From contig NZ_LZOZ01000019.1 in assembly GCF_001679485.1 (NCBI RefSeq), positions 62,001-126,000 of the forward strand: a DNA stretch of 64,000 nucleotides, given 5' to 3'. The notes under the pieces are model-generated. The model was not told the DNA's origin. It saw nothing but the letters and a program-made list of their open reading frames with translations, and did not search any database. The stretch is from Haemophilus sp. CCUG 60358. GTDB lineage: Bacteria > Pseudomonadota > Gammaproteobacteria > Enterobacterales > Pasteurellaceae. This document shows, one piece after another, positions 29,471 to 40,337 of this stretch; the stretch's first letter is position 1; each line of letters starts with the position of its first letter. Made by a program: the position numbers and the translations under genes.

Positions 29471-31414
29471 CTATTTTGCTTCAGCTTGGGTCTTCTTCTC
29501 TTCAAGTTCTTCCCAACGGAGGAAAGCTGTTTCAAGTTCAGCTTCAGTGTCTGATAATTCCTTAAGCTTAGCATCTGTTACATCATGGGCTTGTTGGAAA
29601 AAGTGAGGATCACCAATTTCAGCTTGAAGTGCGGTAATTTTCTCTTCCAATTCTTCCAACAATTGTGGTAGCAGTTCTAACTCACGTTGCTCTTTGTAAG
29701 AAAGTTTAACGGATTTCGGCTTTTGAGAAACAACATCATTTTTGACCGCACTTTCCTGTACTTTTGGTGCTTCTTTTTTGGATTTTTGAGTCTCTTGCTC
29801 TGCTTTCATCGCAAAGTAATTGGCTTGTTGTCCTTTCGCGTCAAAGAAACCACCTACGTATTTATTCAATACGCCATCGCCTTCAAAGAAATAGCACTCC
29901 GTTGCGACGTTATCAATAAACTGACGATCATGGCTGACAATCAATAAGGTGCCTTGATAATCCGTGAGAATTTCCTCTAATAATTCTAAGGTTTCTACAT
30001 CCAAGTCATTGGTTGGTTCATCGAGAATCAATAGATTATTAGGTTTTAGTAATAATTTAGCCAATAATAAACGGTTACGTTCACCACCTGAAAGCGCTTT
30101 TACGGGTGTCATGGCGCGTTTGGGTGGAAATAAGAAATCCTGCAAATAGCCCAACACATGACGTTTTACACCATTGACTTCAATATCCTGCTTGCCATCG
30201 GCAACGTTATCCATCACTGTTTTTTCCGGATCAAGATCAGCGCGGTATTGGTCAAAATAAGCGATATCTAATTTTGTACCACAGTGAATGCGACCGCTGG
30301 TTGGCTTGATTTCACCTAATAAAAGTTTAATAAAGGTGGTTTTTCCGCAGCCATTTGGGCCAACCAATGCAATTTTATCGCCGCGTAAAATGGTCGTGCT
30401 GAAATCTTTGAGCAGCTGTTTGCCTTCAATCTCATAGCTCACATTTTCCATTTCAAATACGATTTTGCCAGAACGACTTGAGTTATCTAATTGTAACTTA
30501 GCAGTACCCATCACCTCACGACGTTGGCGACGTTCTTCACGCATAGCTTTTAAAGCACGCACACGGCCTTCATTACGCGTACGGCGAGCTTTAATCCCTT
30601 GACGAATCCAGACCTCTTCTTGTGCTAAACGCTTATCAAAAAGTTCATTTTGCAATGCTTCGACACGTAAACTTTCCTCTTTAGCGGTGAGGTATAAATC
30701 ATAGTTACCTGGATAAGACACTAATTTCCCGCGATCTAAATCAACAATACGAGTTGCCATTTTGCGGATAAAAGAACGGTCGTGGGAAATAAACACAATA
30801 CTTCCGGTAAATTCTAATAAGAAGTTTTCTAACCATTCGATTGCATCCACATCCAAGTGGTTAGTCGGTTCATCTAATAACAAGACATCGGGGTTACACA
30901 CCAACGCACGAGCAAGGGCGGCTTTACGCAACCAACCACCCGATAAATCGGCTAATTTAGTATCAGGATTTAACTCGAGCTTTTGCAGAACTTCATTGAT
31001 TTTATTTTCAAATTGCCAGCCGTTGGCATGCTCTAATTTGGCTTGCACTTGTGCCAGCAGGTTAAGAGTTTGTTCGCTGTAATTTTGTGTCAACTCTTGT
31101 GAAATATGGTGATATTCCTTTAATAAATCCGCTAAATGCTCAATGCCTTCTGCTACATAATCAAATACATTCCCTTCAGCATGGCGAGGCGGATCTTGTT
31201 CTAAACGTGAAACCACTAAATCTTTTTCATACTGCACTTTGCCGTCATCCATGGTGACTTGCTGTGCAATAATTTTTAATAAAGTCGATTTACCTGCACC
31301 ATTACGCCCCACCAAACACACGCGCTCATTTGGTTCAATATGAAGTTCAGCGTGATCAAGTAACGGATGATCACTAAAAGAAAGATAAGCGTTAGTTAAA
31401 CTAATTAATGCCAC
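29471..31414 (-). CDS. uup: ABC-F family ATPase Uup
   Basis: 647 residues with two ABC domains and no membrane part. Walker A GRNGAGKST (first) and GPNGCGKTT (second); signatures LSGGWLRKA and LSGGERNRL; Walker B VLLLDEPTNHLDVDAIE and LLILDEPTNDLDVET. The coiled-coil C-terminal domain (from about 560) is typical of Uup. Uup acts on the ribosome and influences transposon precise excision. The start is a GTG at 31414 with AGGA upstream; homologues start at the same place. An uptake signal at about 29744 lies in the linker. Confidence 0.95.
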   Translation of the reverse strand: MALISLTNAYLSFSDHPLLDHAELHIEPNERVCLVGRNGAGKSTLLKIIAQQVTMDDGKVQYEKDLVVSRLEQDPPRHAEGNVFDYVAEGIEHLADLLKEYHHISQELTQNYSEQTLNLLAQVQAKLEHANGWQFENKINEVLQKLELNPDTKLADLSGGWLRKAALARALVCNPDVLLLDEPTNHLDVDAIEWLENFLLEFTGSIVFISHDRSFIRKMATRIVDLDRGKLVSYPGNYDLYLTAKEESLRVEALQNELFDKRLAQEEVWIRQGIKARRTRNEGRVRALKAMREERRQRREVMGTAKLQLDNSSRSGKIVFEMENVSYEIEGKQLLKDFSTTILRGDKIALVGPNGCGKTTFIKLLLGEIKPTSGRIHCGTKLDIAYFDQYRADLDPEKTVMDNVADGKQDIEVNGVKRHVLGYLQDFLFPPKRAMTPVKALSGGERNRLLLAKLLLKPNNLLILDEPTNDLDVETLELLEEILTDYQGTLLIVSHDRQFIDNVATECYFFEGDGVLNKYVGGFFDAKGQQANYFAMKAEQETQKSKKEAPKVQESAVKNDVVSQKPKSVKLSYKEQRELELLPQLLEELEEKITALQAEIGDPHFFQQAHDVTDAKLKELSDTEAELETAFLRWEELEEKKTQAEAK

Positions 31415-31459
31415 AAAATTGTCCTATAAATTCAAAATATCAATAAAAATAACCGCACT

Positions 31460-32812
31460 TTAAAGCTGGTGATAAACCTTTAAGGCATAGGCATCTGACA
31501 TGCCTGCGATATAGTCACAAATAATACGTTTTTTGCCCTGTTCTGGTGCATTTCTCCAACGATTAGCCGTATTCGTTGGCAATAAACGTTCGGGGTCAGA
31601 CTCAAAAATCTGGAACATTTCGGTGAGAATGCGTTGTCCTTTATATTCGATACGCTGCGTTTCGACATGGCGAATCACGTATTTCCACACAAACTTTTTG
31701 AACACATTTAATGCCGCAATCACATCTTGTGGTAATTCCGTGTTATAACGTAACAAAGGCTCATCAAAATTGCCGGTGACTTTCCAGCGCACATGGGTGA
31801 TAAAGAAATTCACTAATGCACCAATGGCATTTTTACGCTCAAAATGATGATTGGAGAACAATCGTTGGCTGACTTGTTCTATATTTTTTGTCAACCAATC
31901 TGAAGGAATTGTTTTAAGTTCAGCCAATGCTTCTTGCCACTGATGTTGATTTACTACACCAGTCACAATCGCATCTTCTAAATCATGCACGCCATACGCA
32001 ATATCATCCGCCAATTCCATAATGCTGCAATCTAAAGATTTAAATTGTGTTTTTAAAAACTCAGCAGGATTTGACCGCACTTTTTGAAATGAACCAAACA
32101 AAGTGAGGTCATTTTCAGAAAGGTTTTGCAACAACCAAGTAAACATTGTGACGTCATCACGGAATAACCCTTTTCCAGGCTTCCAGTCGCTAATTTTGAC
32201 ATAACGCGGATCAGCGTTTTCAGTATGCGGCAACTGGGCATATTGAGGGGAAGATAAGTCTAACATATTCGGATATTTCACCACACCTAAAATGGCACGA
32301 CGCGTTAAATTCATCCCAGCCGTTTCAGTATAAGGCTCGAGTTTAGTAATAATACGAAATGTCTGCGCATTGCCTTCAAAGCCGCCATGATTGCGCATCA
32401 TATAATTAAGCGCTACTTCCCCACCATGACCAAACGGCGGATGACCAATATCATGCGCAAAGCACAAACTTTCAATTAAATCATTGCTTGGTAATAAAGG
32501 CTTGAGTTGTTTCTGTAATTCACTTTTTTCGATATGAAGCTGGTCTGAAATAGCAACATAACTTTCCGCAAATTTTAATTGGGAAACAAGGCTGCTACCG
32601 ATTTGTGCCACTTCTAGAGAATGAGTTAGGCGCGTGCGATAAAAATCATTTTCGCCCACAGCATGAATCTGTGTTTTGGCTTGTAAACAACGGAAAGCGG
32701 CGGAATGTAAAATCCGCCCGCGATCACGACGAAATGGAGGTCGGTGATCTTTTTCGCGAGGCGGATCAGGAAGGAAACGTTCAGTCCAAAAATCAGCTAA
32801 TTGGGTTCTCAT
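31460..32812 (-). CDS. dgt: dGTPase-like HD-domain triphosphohydrolase
   Basis: 450 residues. HD signature: [14 protein letters not shown] ... [21 protein letters not shown] ... [14 protein letters not shown]. Converts dNTPs, classically dGTP, to nucleoside and triphosphate. I start at the ATG at 32812 ([16 protein letters not shown]), because it overlaps the lrgB stop as ATGA; the frame is open 20 codons further upstream, but that is inside lrgB. Coupling to lrgB is unusual in function. Contains a near-match to matS at 32148-32160. Confidence 0.92.
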   Translation of the reverse strand: MRTQLADFWTERFLPDPPREKDHRPPFRRDRGRILHSAAFRCLQAKTQIHAVGENDFYRTRLTHSLEVAQIGSSLVSQLKFAESYVAISDQLHIEKSELQKQLKPLLPSNDLIESLCFAHDIGHPPFGHGGEVALNYMMRNHGGFEGNAQTFRIITKLEPYTETAGMNLTRRAILGVVKYPNMLDLSSPQYAQLPHTENADPRYVKISDWKPGKGLFRDDVTMFTWLLQNLSENDLTLFGSFQKVRSNPAEFLKTQFKSLDCSIMELADDIAYGVHDLEDAIVTGVVNQHQWQEALAELKTIPSDWLTKNIEQVSQRLFSNHHFERKNAIGALVNFFITHVRWKVTGNFDEPLLRYNTELPQDVIAALNVFKKFVWKYVIRHVETQRIEYKGQRILTEMFQIFESDPERLLPTNTANRWRNAPEQGKKRIICDYIAGMSDAYALKVYHQL

Positions 32813-33501
32813 AAAAATAGATGGATAACTTTGAATACTAAGGGGGCTAAAATTGAGCTCATAATACCGCAAAGTACCAAAGAAATCGAACTATAACTAC
32901 CGGCTTTCGGATCGGCTTCCATACAGCTTACCGTGCCTAATGCGTGAGAAACGGCTCCAACAGATAAACCCACGGCTTCTTGTTGTTTAATACCAATCTT
33001 TTTCAAGATGAGATAACCAAAAACCGAACCTTGCAAACCTGCAACAATCACACCTACGGCTGTAACAGCTGGAATACCGCCTAAATGAGAAGACACTTCC
33101 ATCGCAATTGGCGTGGTAATTGATTTTGGTAATACGGTCGCCACCATTTCAGGACTCGCACCTAAAATAATCGCAAAAATGGCACCGGTAAACATAGAAA
33201 ACAAAGAAGCTAATGTCACCACAGAAAGAATAATTTTCCACTGTTTCGCAATTTGACGAAGCTGCTCATACAATGGCAATGCAAGTGCCACGATACTTAA
33301 ACCGAGTAAATTATTAATTGGTGCGTTACCCGTCATGTAATCATCATAAGAGATATCACCAATTTCTAAAACCAACACCAGAATTGATACCGTCAGTACA
33401 AATGTATTGAAAATCATGGATTTCCAACGTTTACTAATTTGTAACGCGAGCCAAAATCCGAAAATTGTTAAACCAGTATAAAGATAAATTGCATATTGCA
33501 T
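32809..33501 (-). CDS. lrgB: LrgB/CidB family inner-membrane protein (YohK-like)
   Basis: 230 residues, 6-8 membrane segments. LrgB block: [39 protein letters not shown] and [22 protein letters not shown]. Works with LrgA; in Gram-positives the pair is holin/antiholin-like and has been shown to take part in pyruvate transport. 9 bp after lrgA. Confidence 0.94.
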   Translation of the reverse strand: MQYAIYLYTGLTIFGFWLALQISKRWKSMIFNTFVLTVSILVLVLEIGDISYDDYMTGNAPINNLLGLSIVALALPLYEQLRQIAKQWKIILSVVTLASLFSMFTGAIFAIILGASPEMVATVLPKSITTPIAMEVSSHLGGIPAVTAVGVIVAGLQGSVFGYLILKKIGIKQQEAVGLSVGAVSHALGTVSCMEADPKAGSYSSISLVLCGIMSSILAPLVFKVIHLFL

Positions 33502-33510
33502 AATGAAACC

Positions 33511-33927
33511 TTAATCTGCTTGAATATTACGTTTTTCTAATACTTTTTGACGTTTATGGGCAAAGGATTGCTTGTAAAACAAATAATTACCAAGAAATGC
33601 GATAATAAAGAGTGTCAGGAATGTACTTAGAATATTTGGAATGAGTAAAATTTTCCATTGAGCAACAAGTAAATCATAATATTTTATAATCCCCACACTC
33701 ACTGGTACAAAAAGTACCGCCATGTAGCGAATCAACAGGCTAGAACCAAAATAAATCCATTCCAAGCGAATAATACGAGTGGTTAATCCAATAAAAAGTA
33801 TTAATAATCCCCAAATGCTGCCTGGAATCCCCACGGGGATATAGTGAGAAATCAAATTGCCGAGTAGTAACATAATGTATAAAATGATGAGCGAACGAGC
33901 GAGTTGAACGCCTTTTTGGAGTAACAT
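33511..33927 (-). CDS. lrgA: LrgA/CidA family inner-membrane protein (YohJ-like)
   Basis: 138 residues, four membrane segments. [30 protein letters not shown] is the CidA/LrgA signature; [15 protein letters not shown] follows. First gene of lrgA-lrgB-dgt. A CRP-like palindrome (34011-34030) lies about 84 bp upstream, and a TAAAAT -10-like hexamer is at 33966-33971 on the minus strand. Confidence 0.93.
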   Translation of the reverse strand: MLLQKGVQLARSLIILYIMLLLGNLISHYIPVGIPGSIWGLLILFIGLTTRIIRLEWIYFGSSLLIRYMAVLFVPVSVGIIKYYDLLVAQWKILLIPNILSTFLTLFIIAFLGNYLFYKQSFAHKRQKVLEKRNIQAD

Positions 33928-34010
33928 ATTTCCTCTATCAACTTTTTTAATAATAATTAAAATTTATTTTACGCTTTTTTTGTTAAAATTACCCATTCAT
34001 TTTAGCTAAA

Positions 34011-34030
34011 TTTTGCGATGCAGATCAAAG
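34011..34030 (-). promoter_or_regulatory. CRP-like (CRP-S-like half) site upstream of lrgA
   Basis: TTTGA-N6-TCGCA on the minus strand (TGCGA-N6-TCAAA on plus), 8 of 10 core positions compatible with CRP sites, the TGCGA half being the form found in Haemophilus competence (CRP-S) sites. Centre is about 60 bp upstream of the predicted lrgA start of transcription. It also lies only 10 bp before the nuclease ATG. Confidence 0.35.
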
Positions 34031-34039
34031 AAATTCCAA

Positions 34040-34543
34040 ATGATTAAAAAATTCTTCTTATTTTTAACCGCACTTTGGACGCAATTTTCAATTTCAGCTG
34101 AACGCCAAGTGTCTTGTTGGGTGGTGGGAGTCAGTGATGGCGACACCTTAACTTGCCTCTTACCCACTAAAAAACAATTCAAAGTGCGATTACAAGAAAT
34201 TGATGCTCCAGAAAAAGGCCAACCATTTGGAAAGAAAGCCAAACAATATCTTTCACAGCTTGTTTTCAAACAAAATGTGACGTTGTCAGTTTCCGGTTAT
34301 GATCGCTACCAACGTATTTTAGCAACGGTTTATCTACAAGAACAAAACATCAACTTAGAAATGGTGAAAAACGGCATGGCTTGGGTTTATCCGCAATATG
34401 CTAAAAATCCAATCTACTTCCAGGCACAAGATTTTGCCCAACAACAAAAAATCGGCTTATGGCGAGATCCCAACCCTGTTGCCCCTTATGAATGGCGTAA
34501 ACAGAAAAAAACACTCAAACACGGAGATAACCATGGCTTTTGA
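34040..34543 (+). CDS. Secreted staphylococcal-nuclease-like (SNase) protein
   Basis: 167 residues with a signal peptide ([20 protein letters not shown], cleavage about 20/21). SNase fold signatures: [42 protein letters not shown] (active-site Asp, Arg and Asp/Glu), [13 protein letters not shown] and [14 protein letters not shown]. Predicted Ca2+-dependent periplasmic or exported nuclease; H. influenzae carries a homologue in the same place. Its last 11 bp overlap csdA. The N-terminal codons contain an uptake signal (about 34067-34075). Confidence 0.92.
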   Translation: MIKKFFLFLTALWTQFSISAERQVSCWVVGVSDGDTLTCLLPTKKQFKVRLQEIDAPEKGQPFGKKAKQYLSQLVFKQNVTLSVSGYDRYQRILATVYLQEQNINLEMVKNGMAWVYPQYAKNPIYFQAQDFAQQQKIGLWRDPNPVAPYEWRKQKKTLKHGDNHGF

Positions 34544-35735
34544 TTATCAATCATTTAAAAATGAATTCCCTTATTTTACATCGCCAAATGCCGTGGTCTA
34601 TTTGGATAATGCAGCGACGGCATTAAAACCTCAAGCACTCATTGATGCAACGACTACTTTTTATCAATCGGCAGGTTCTGTGCATCGTAGTCAGTATGAA
34701 GCGGCGCAAACAGCACAATACGAAAATGCTCGTCACTTAGTTAAAACCTTAATTAATGCGGAAGATGAAAAAGCGGTAATTTGGACTTCTGGAACAACTC
34801 ATAGCATTAATTTGGTTGCTAACGGTTTACTCCCCTCATTGCATGCAGATGACGAGATTTTAATTAGCCAAGCGGACCATCATGCTAATTTTGTTACTTG
34901 GCACGAAACAGCGAAAAAATGCGGCGCGAAAATTAAAGTGCTGCCCATTTTGGATAATTGGCTAATTGATGAAAATGCCTTAATTAAAGCCTTAAATGAG
35001 AAAACCAAATTAGTGGCACTCAATTTTGTTTCCAACGTAACGGGAACGGAACAACATATCCAACATTTAATTCGACTAATCCGCCAACATAGCAATGCGC
35101 TCATTTTAGTAGATGCCGCTCAGGCTGTTAGTCATATACAGATTGATTTACAGGCATTAGATGCGGATTTTATTGCCTTTTCTGCACACAAAATCTATGG
35201 ACCAAACGGCATTGGCGTATTAAGCGGAAAATTAAGCTCGCTTTCCCTATTACAACCGCTTTTTTACGGTGGAAAAATGATTGAGCGCGTCTCCCATGAA
35301 TGCATTACTTTTGCCGATTTGCCTTATCGATTAGAAGCCGGCACACCAAATATTGCGGGCGTAATTGGCTTTGGTGCGGTGTTAGATTGGCTCAAAAAAT
35401 CGGATTTTCAAGCAGCCGAGGCGCATGCCGTTAAGCTTGCCGAACAAAGTAAAGTGCGGTTAAAAAACTATCCGAATTGTCGTTTATTTAATTCACCGCA
35501 ACCAAGTTCTGTTGTATGTTTTGTTTTTGATGGGATTGCAGCTTCAGATCTTGCTACCCTATTAAGCGAACAAAAAATTGCGTTGCGTGTTGGCGAACAT
35601 TGCGCCCAACCTTACTTAGCCCGCCTTGGCGAACGCACTACATTACGACTTTCTTTTGCACCTTATAACAGCCCGCAAGATGTGGATGCTTTTTTTGCGG
35701 CATTAGATAAATCCTTAGAGTTATTAGCATGCTAG
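34533..35735 (+). CDS. csdA: Cysteine desulfurase CsdA
   Basis: 400 residues, class V aminotransferase fold, SufS/CsdA type. PLP Lys220 in [13 protein letters not shown], and the catalytic Cys357 in [12 protein letters not shown] on the short loop typical of group II desulfurases. It provides persulfide sulfur to CsdE. The ATG at 34533 has GGAG upstream. Overlaps csdE by 7 bp. Confidence 0.95.
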   Translation: MAFDYQSFKNEFPYFTSPNAVVYLDNAATALKPQALIDATTTFYQSAGSVHRSQYEAAQTAQYENARHLVKTLINAEDEKAVIWTSGTTHSINLVANGLLPSLHADDEILISQADHHANFVTWHETAKKCGAKIKVLPILDNWLIDENALIKALNEKTKLVALNFVSNVTGTEQHIQHLIRLIRQHSNALILVDAAQAVSHIQIDLQALDADFIAFSAHKIYGPNGIGVLSGKLSSLSLLQPLFYGGKMIERVSHECITFADLPYRLEAGTPNIAGVIGFGAVLDWLKKSDFQAAEAHAVKLAEQSKVRLKNYPNCRLFNSPQPSSVVCFVFDGIAASDLATLLSEQKIALRVGEHCAQPYLARLGERTTLRLSFAPYNSPQDVDAFFAALDKSLELLAC

Positions 35736-36103
35736 AAAACATTAAACAGGCAAAAAATTGGGAAGAACGTTACCGTTTCATTATTCAAGCCGGTAAACAT
35801 ATTCCTCAACCTTCTCCAGATGAATTGGCTCAAATGCAATCGATTCAAGGCTGCGAAGCAGGACTTTGGTTTAAGACCATTCAACAAAATGACGGCACGT
35901 TTCAATTTCAAGCTTACAGCGAAGCGCGCATTATGAATGGTTTGTTATGGTTGTTACTGCAAAATATCAATGGACAAACCAATAATCAACTACAACAATT
36001 TAATATCCGTCAATTTTTTGATGAACTTGGCATTGCCTCTCGCTTAAGTGAAACCCGCTTAAACGGTTTAAAACAAATTGAAGAAATCTTGCACAATCTG
36101 TAA
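35729..36103 (+). CDS. csdE: Sulfur acceptor CsdE (SufE family)
   Basis: 124 residues. SufE/CsdE accepts persulfide on Cys42 (IQGCEAGLWF). GLLWLLLQNINGQTNNQLQQFNIRQFFDELGIASRLSETRLNGL is the rest of the family signature. Slightly shorter than E. coli CsdE (147). Translationally coupled to csdA. Confidence 0.93.
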   Translation: MLENIKQAKNWEERYRFIIQAGKHIPQPSPDELAQMQSIQGCEAGLWFKTIQQNDGTFQFQAYSEARIMNGLLWLLLQNINGQTNNQLQQFNIRQFFDELGIASRLSETRLNGLKQIEEILHNL

Positions 36104-36105
36104 TT

Positions 36106-36891
36106 ATGTATCTGATCGAACCCTTTTTTAAATTGACCGCCTTAGAAAACGACATTGGCCAACAAAGCCGTTTGCTCAATGCAGTCATCGACCAATGGCG
36201 TTATAACGGACAAATTATCGGCCGTGAAATCCCGCTTTATTTAACGGAAGAAGATGGCGAACAAGGTTTTGCGATGCGCGTTATTTGCCCTGAGCAAGAT
36301 AGCCTTTTACCCGAAAACAATAATCAATCTGTGAATCAGGCGATGGAAAATGCTGAAAAGAGCGGTCTAAATTTTCAAGGTTTTCAAATTATTGCCGATG
36401 ATTTAAATGCGGACAGCACCGTAGAATGTAGCCAACCAGCATGGCAAATGCTCTACACCACACATTTGCAATCCTGCTCGCCATTGCATAGCGGAGGAGA
36501 TTTTTCTCCAATTCCGCTCTATAAACAATTAAAAAATCAACCGCACTTAAGCCAAGATTTGATTAAATGGCAGGAAAATTGGCAAGCTTGCGATCAGCTG
36601 CAAATGAATGGTTCGGTTTTAGAAAAAGAAGCGCTAAATGAAATCGCCGAGGTTAATAGCACGCTTACTAAACATGGACGCTACCTTGCTGCTGAAATTG
36701 AAAAAGAAAGCGGCATACCGACCTATTATTATTTATACCGTGTCGGAGGCCATTCTTTAGAATCTGAACAACAACGCAGTTGCCCGCAATGTGGTGGTAA
36801 TTGGGCATTAGAAACGCCACTATTTGATGTAATTTACTTTAAATGCGACCAATGTCGATTAGTCTCGAATGTGTCGTGGAATTTTTTATAA
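36106..36891 (+). CDS. DUF2310 zinc-ribbon protein
   Basis: 261 residues. The C-terminal zinc ribbon has CPQCGGNW and CDQC; the N-terminal part is the DUF2310 domain (EIPLYLTEEDGEQGFAMRVICPEQDSLL, SCSPLHSGGDFSPIPLY). Function unknown. It follows csdE after 2 bp, so it belongs to nuclease-csdA-csdE-DUF2310; the context suggests an accessory role in sulfur or metal handling, which is inference. Confidence 0.88.
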   Translation: MYLIEPFFKLTALENDIGQQSRLLNAVIDQWRYNGQIIGREIPLYLTEEDGEQGFAMRVICPEQDSLLPENNNQSVNQAMENAEKSGLNFQGFQIIADDLNADSTVECSQPAWQMLYTTHLQSCSPLHSGGDFSPIPLYKQLKNQPHLSQDLIKWQENWQACDQLQMNGSVLEKEALNEIAEVNSTLTKHGRYLAAEIEKESGIPTYYYLYRVGGHSLESEQQRSCPQCGGNWALETPLFDVIYFKCDQCRLVSNVSWNFL

Positions 36892-36915
36892 CGCTTTCGT
36901 CATTTAGGAAAACAA

Positions 36916-37755
36916 ATGAACTATCAAGATAAAAGTCTTCAATCTTTAAAACTCGGCCAAGCAACAGAATATGCGGCAAATTATGACCGCACTTTGTTAC
37001 AACCCGTGCCTCGCAAACTCAATCGTGATGGCTTAGGCATTACCGAACAACAGCCTTTTACCCAAGGCGCTGATATTTGGACGGCCTATGAAATTTCTTG
37101 GTTAAATCCAAAAGGTTTGCCACAAGTGGCTATTGCAGATGTGGAAATTGATTATCGCAGTGAAAATTTAATTGAATCAAAAAGCTTTAAACTCTATTTA
37201 AACAGCTTTAACCAAAGTCAATTTGCTGATTTTGCTAGCGTAGAACGCACGATGCGTGAAGACCTAAGCGCTTGTGCTCAAGGTGAGGTCAAAGTTCGTT
37301 TACATCCATTACCCCACTATCAAGGGCAAAGTATTGATACTTTAACTGGAGATTGCATTGATGATCAGGATATTGAAATCCACAGCTACGAATTTGATGC
37401 AGACATTTTGCAAAATTGCACGTCCGATAATGTGGTGGAGGAAACCTTAGTCAGCCATTTATTGAAATCTAACTGTCTTATCACCAGTCAGCCGGATTGG
37501 GGAACCGTACAAATTCATTATGTGGGCAAACAAATCGATCGCGAAAAACTTCTCCGCTACATTGTGTCTTTCCGTCAACATAATGAGTTTCACGAGCAGT
37601 GTATTGAGCGTATTTTCTGTGATTTGATGCATTATGCCAAACCAGAAAAACTCACCGTCTATGCGCGCTATACGCGCCGTGGTGGATTGGATATTAATCC
37701 ATTCCGTTCTAACTTTGAGGAAATTCCGCAAAATTTACGCTTGGCAAGACAATAA
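36916..37755 (+). CDS. queF: NADPH-dependent 7-cyano-7-deazaguanine reductase QueF
   Basis: 279 residues, the long (YqcD-type, two T-fold) form. It reduces preQ0 to preQ1 in queuosine synthesis. Catalytic Cys187 and Asp194 are in [24 protein letters not shown] (87-98) is the NADPH/substrate motif; [16 protein letters not shown] binds NADPH. No preQ1 riboswitch is visible in the 24-bp gap upstream. Confidence 0.96.
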   Translation: MNYQDKSLQSLKLGQATEYAANYDRTLLQPVPRKLNRDGLGITEQQPFTQGADIWTAYEISWLNPKGLPQVAIADVEIDYRSENLIESKSFKLYLNSFNQSQFADFASVERTMREDLSACAQGEVKVRLHPLPHYQGQSIDTLTGDCIDDQDIEIHSYEFDADILQNCTSDNVVEETLVSHLLKSNCLITSQPDWGTVQIHYVGKQIDREKLLRYIVSFRQHNEFHEQCIERIFCDLMHYAKPEKLTVYARYTRRGGLDINPFRSNFEEIPQNLRLARQ

Positions 37756-37765
37756 ATCACAAAAC

Positions 37766-37797
37766 AAAAGTGCGGTGAAAATCAACCGCACTTTTAT
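37766..37797. terminator. Terminator formed by an inverted uptake-signal pair between queF and tyrA
   Basis: AAAAGTGCGGT (37766-37776) and ACCGCACTTTT (37785-37795) form an 11-bp stem with flanking T/A. It serves both convergent genes. Confidence 0.9.
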
Positions 37798-37798
37798 T

Positions 37799-38923
37799 TT
37801 ATACATGTCGTAAATCATGAGCTTGTTGCAATAACTGACGACTTTCCTGCAAGAATTGATCGGAATACTCCCCAAACCATTCTCTCACCTGATGGAAAGC
37901 ATCAATAAACCCTTGGCGATCGCCTTTTTCAAAAAATTGTAACGCTTCTTCATACGTTTGCTTCAAGCTTTCAATCACATCTAAATTTTCTGGCTTATCC
38001 ATAATAATATCGGCATAAAGTGCCGCATCTTGGGCAAATAGACGACCTATCATGGCTAATTCCAAACGATAAATCGGGGAAGATAATGCCAATAAATTGC
38101 TTAAATTGACAGGCTGTTTAGAAAGATGCAGACCATTCGCAAAAGTAGAAAAGTGACGTAATGCTTGAATGTACGTCATATTGTGATCATGCTCTGCAGC
38201 ATCAATTTGATAAATTTTGGTACCCCAGATTTGAATTTGCTCCAGTAGCCATTCATAACGCTCACTAAAGCGCCCATCACAACGCACGACAACTTGTTTT
38301 GCCATGCTCGCAATATCAGGACCAAACATGGGATGCAGCCCAACCACTGCCCCTTTATGCACATCTAACATTTTAGCCAAGGGCGCACGTTTCACAGAGG
38401 TGAGATCCGCCAGTAGCATATTTTCTGTTAAATAGGGTTTTAAACGTTCTATTGTTTCTAACGTGTGATCAATCGGTACTGAGACAATAACAACATCCGC
38501 ATTCGTTAAAATACGTTCTGCCACATCCCAATCATTTCGGTCTAAAATAGAAATAGGATAACCAGAAGCACGCAAATAGCGGGCAAATAACTGCCCCATT
38601 TTTCCGTAACCGCCGACAATAACAATTTTGTTAATGGCTGGATTCAAGGTTTTAAAACCAAATTGATTTTCATTGGAATACGATTCACGCATGAAACGAC
38701 GTAGCACATCTTCAATGAGTTGTGGAGAGATTCCTGCTTTAGCCGCTTCTTCTCGGCGAGCTTGTAACATGGCTAATTCACGATCTGGTGCATAAATCGG
38801 CAAACCTTTTTCGTGCTTAACTTCTCCTACCTGGCTTACCAGTTCGAGACGTTTAGCGAAAAGTTGAATCAGTTCACGATCGAGTGCATCAATTTCCTGA
38901 CGTAAATGGTTAAGAGCATCCAT
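37799..38923 (-). CDS. tyrA: Bifunctional chorismate mutase/prephenate dehydrogenase TyrA
   Basis: 374 residues. The N-terminal AroQ chorismate mutase (1-90: [38 protein letters not shown]) is fused to an NAD-dependent prephenate dehydrogenase with [19 protein letters not shown] (about 104-122) and LHPMFGPD. First two steps from chorismate to tyrosine. The upstream region has a near-perfect TyrR box overlapping the likely promoter, so repression by tyrosine is expected. Confidence 0.97.
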   Translation of the reverse strand: MDALNHLRQEIDALDRELIQLFAKRLELVSQVGEVKHEKGLPIYAPDRELAMLQARREEAAKAGISPQLIEDVLRRFMRESYSNENQFGFKTLNPAINKIVIVGGYGKMGQLFARYLRASGYPISILDRNDWDVAERILTNADVVIVSVPIDHTLETIERLKPYLTENMLLADLTSVKRAPLAKMLDVHKGAVVGLHPMFGPDIASMAKQVVVRCDGRFSERYEWLLEQIQIWGTKIYQIDAAEHDHNMTYIQALRHFSTFANGLHLSKQPVNLSNLLALSSPIYRLELAMIGRLFAQDAALYADIIMDKPENLDVIESLKQTYEEALQFFEKGDRQGFIDAFHQVREWFGEYSDQFLQESRQLLQQAHDLRHV

Positions 38924-38931
38924 AATTCACC

Positions 38932-38949
38932 TGTAATATCTTATTTACA
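38932..38949. promoter_or_regulatory. Strong TyrR-type box upstream of tyrA
   Basis: TGTAAT-ATCTTA-TTTACA matches the TyrR consensus TGTAAA-N6-TTTACA at 11 of 12 positions, 9 bp upstream of the tyrA ATG. Confidence 0.65.
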
Positions 38950-38953
38950 TAGT

Positions 38954-38971
38954 TGCAATTAAAAGATTACA
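38954..38971. promoter_or_regulatory. Weak second TyrR-type box
   Basis: On the minus strand TGTAAT-CTTTTA-ATTGCA, 9 of 12 matches. It lies 22 bp (two helical turns) from the strong box, as weak/strong box pairs do in E. coli TyrR operons. Confidence 0.45.
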
Positions 38972-39008
38972 GGTGAGATTACTGGAATTAAAACAGAAAG
39001 GCAAATGA

Positions 39009-39932
39009 TTAGAGAGATTGCGTAATCAAGCGTTGTGGACGAATCACATTGTTATCATCTACAAGAGCTACGCCTAAAAAGATATTCTCGTCAGAAAACA
39101 ACCGCACTTGACCATGTAATTTTGCTTCATTAGCAAATTTGACACGTTGTCCAAAGCCAATACCTTTACTTTGCTCGGCATTTAGCTGTAATGCGGGTAA
39201 TTTACTGACTGCTGTATCTGTCGGTAAAAGATGTTGATCAAGTTGTGCAAGATCACCTTGCTCTGCAAGCGCCTGTAATGCATCCCATGTCATCATCTTT
39301 TCTGTTGGATAATCCGCAACCGCAGTTCGACGTAACACTGTCACATGAGCGCCACAACCTAACACTTCACCTAAATCATCCACTAATGTACGGATATAGG
39401 TTCCTTTCGAACAATGCACTTCTAAGGTTAGAAAAGGTGCTTGATACTTGATAAAGTTTAGCTCAAAAATCGTGATAGGACGTGCTTCACGTTCTACGGT
39501 AATGCCTGCGCGAGCATACTCATACAACGGTTTCCCATTGTGCTTTAATGCAGAAAACATAGTTGGCACTTGTAAAATATCACCACGGAATTGTTCAAGT
39601 GCGGTCAAAATTTTTGATGTTTCTACATTGATAGGTCGCGTCTCGACCACTTGTCCTTCTGCATCTGAGGTATCCGTACGTTCACCTAATTTTGCTGTGA
39701 CCACATAGCGTTTATCTGCATCTAACAAAAACTGTGAAAACTTTGTAGCCTCGCCTAAACAAATAGGCAGCATACCAGTTGCTAATGGATCAAGCGCACC
39801 GGTATGCCCTGCTTTATTCGCTTGGAATACGCGTTTCACTTTTTGCATAATGTCATTCGATGACATGCCTTGTGGCTTATCTAATAAAAATACACCATCA
39901 ATATCACGCCCACGCTTGCGAGGTCTCGACAT
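39009..39932 (-). CDS. truB: tRNA pseudouridine(55) synthase TruB
   Basis: 307 residues. Catalytic Asp48 in [16 protein letters not shown], and the [29 protein letters not shown] motifs. The C-terminal PUA-like part is present. Start overlaps the rbfA stop by 1 bp. Last gene of rimP-nusA-infB-rbfA-truB. Confidence 0.97.
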   Translation of the reverse strand: MSRPRKRGRDIDGVFLLDKPQGMSSNDIMQKVKRVFQANKAGHTGALDPLATGMLPICLGEATKFSQFLLDADKRYVVTAKLGERTDTSDAEGQVVETRPINVETSKILTALEQFRGDILQVPTMFSALKHNGKPLYEYARAGITVEREARPITIFELNFIKYQAPFLTLEVHCSKGTYIRTLVDDLGEVLGCGAHVTVLRRTAVADYPTEKMMTWDALQALAEQGDLAQLDQHLLPTDTAVSKLPALQLNAEQSKGIGFGQRVKFANEAKLHGQVRLFSDENIFLGVALVDDNNVIRPQRLITQSL

Positions 39933-40318
39933 TAGTCATTTTCCTCAACGTGTTTTTTTTCGTCTTCACGTACTACGTTTGTTACTAAATTAGACATACG
40001 CATCCCTTCAACTAAGGATTGATCGTAGAAGAAACGAATTTCTGGCACAATGCGTAAACGCATTGCTTTACCCACTAATGAACGAATATAAGGTGCTGCT
40101 TTTTCTAACCCTTTCATGCCTTGTGCAATCGCCACCTCATCATGATCAAACAAAAATGTGACAAACACTTTTGCATAAGCTAAATCACTTGATACTTCCA
40201 CATCTGACACGGTTACCATGCCAATACGGGGATCTTTTACTTCCCGTTGTAAAATGATGGCGATTTCTTTTTGTAATTCTTGTGCAACACGATCGCTGCG
40301 TTTAAATTCTCTTGCCAT
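39932..40318 (-). CDS. rbfA: 30S ribosome-binding factor RbfA
   Basis: 128 residues, KH-like fold. [49 protein letters not shown] is diagnostic. Assists 16S 5' end maturation and cold adaptation. It is 61 bp after infB, a gap that holds a hairpin (40338-40369). Confidence 0.96.
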   Translation of the reverse strand: MAREFKRSDRVAQELQKEIAIILQREVKDPRIGMVTVSDVEVSSDLAYAKVFVTFLFDHDEVAIAQGMKGLEKAAPYIRSLVGKAMRLRIVPEIRFFYDQSLVEGMRMSNLVTNVVREDEKKHVEEND

Positions 40319-40337
40319 AATATTTCTCTTATTAAAA

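Noticed and set aside
36892..36915. preQ1 riboswitch before queF
   Set aside because: The gap is 24 bp, too short, and no pseudoknot-like sequence is present.
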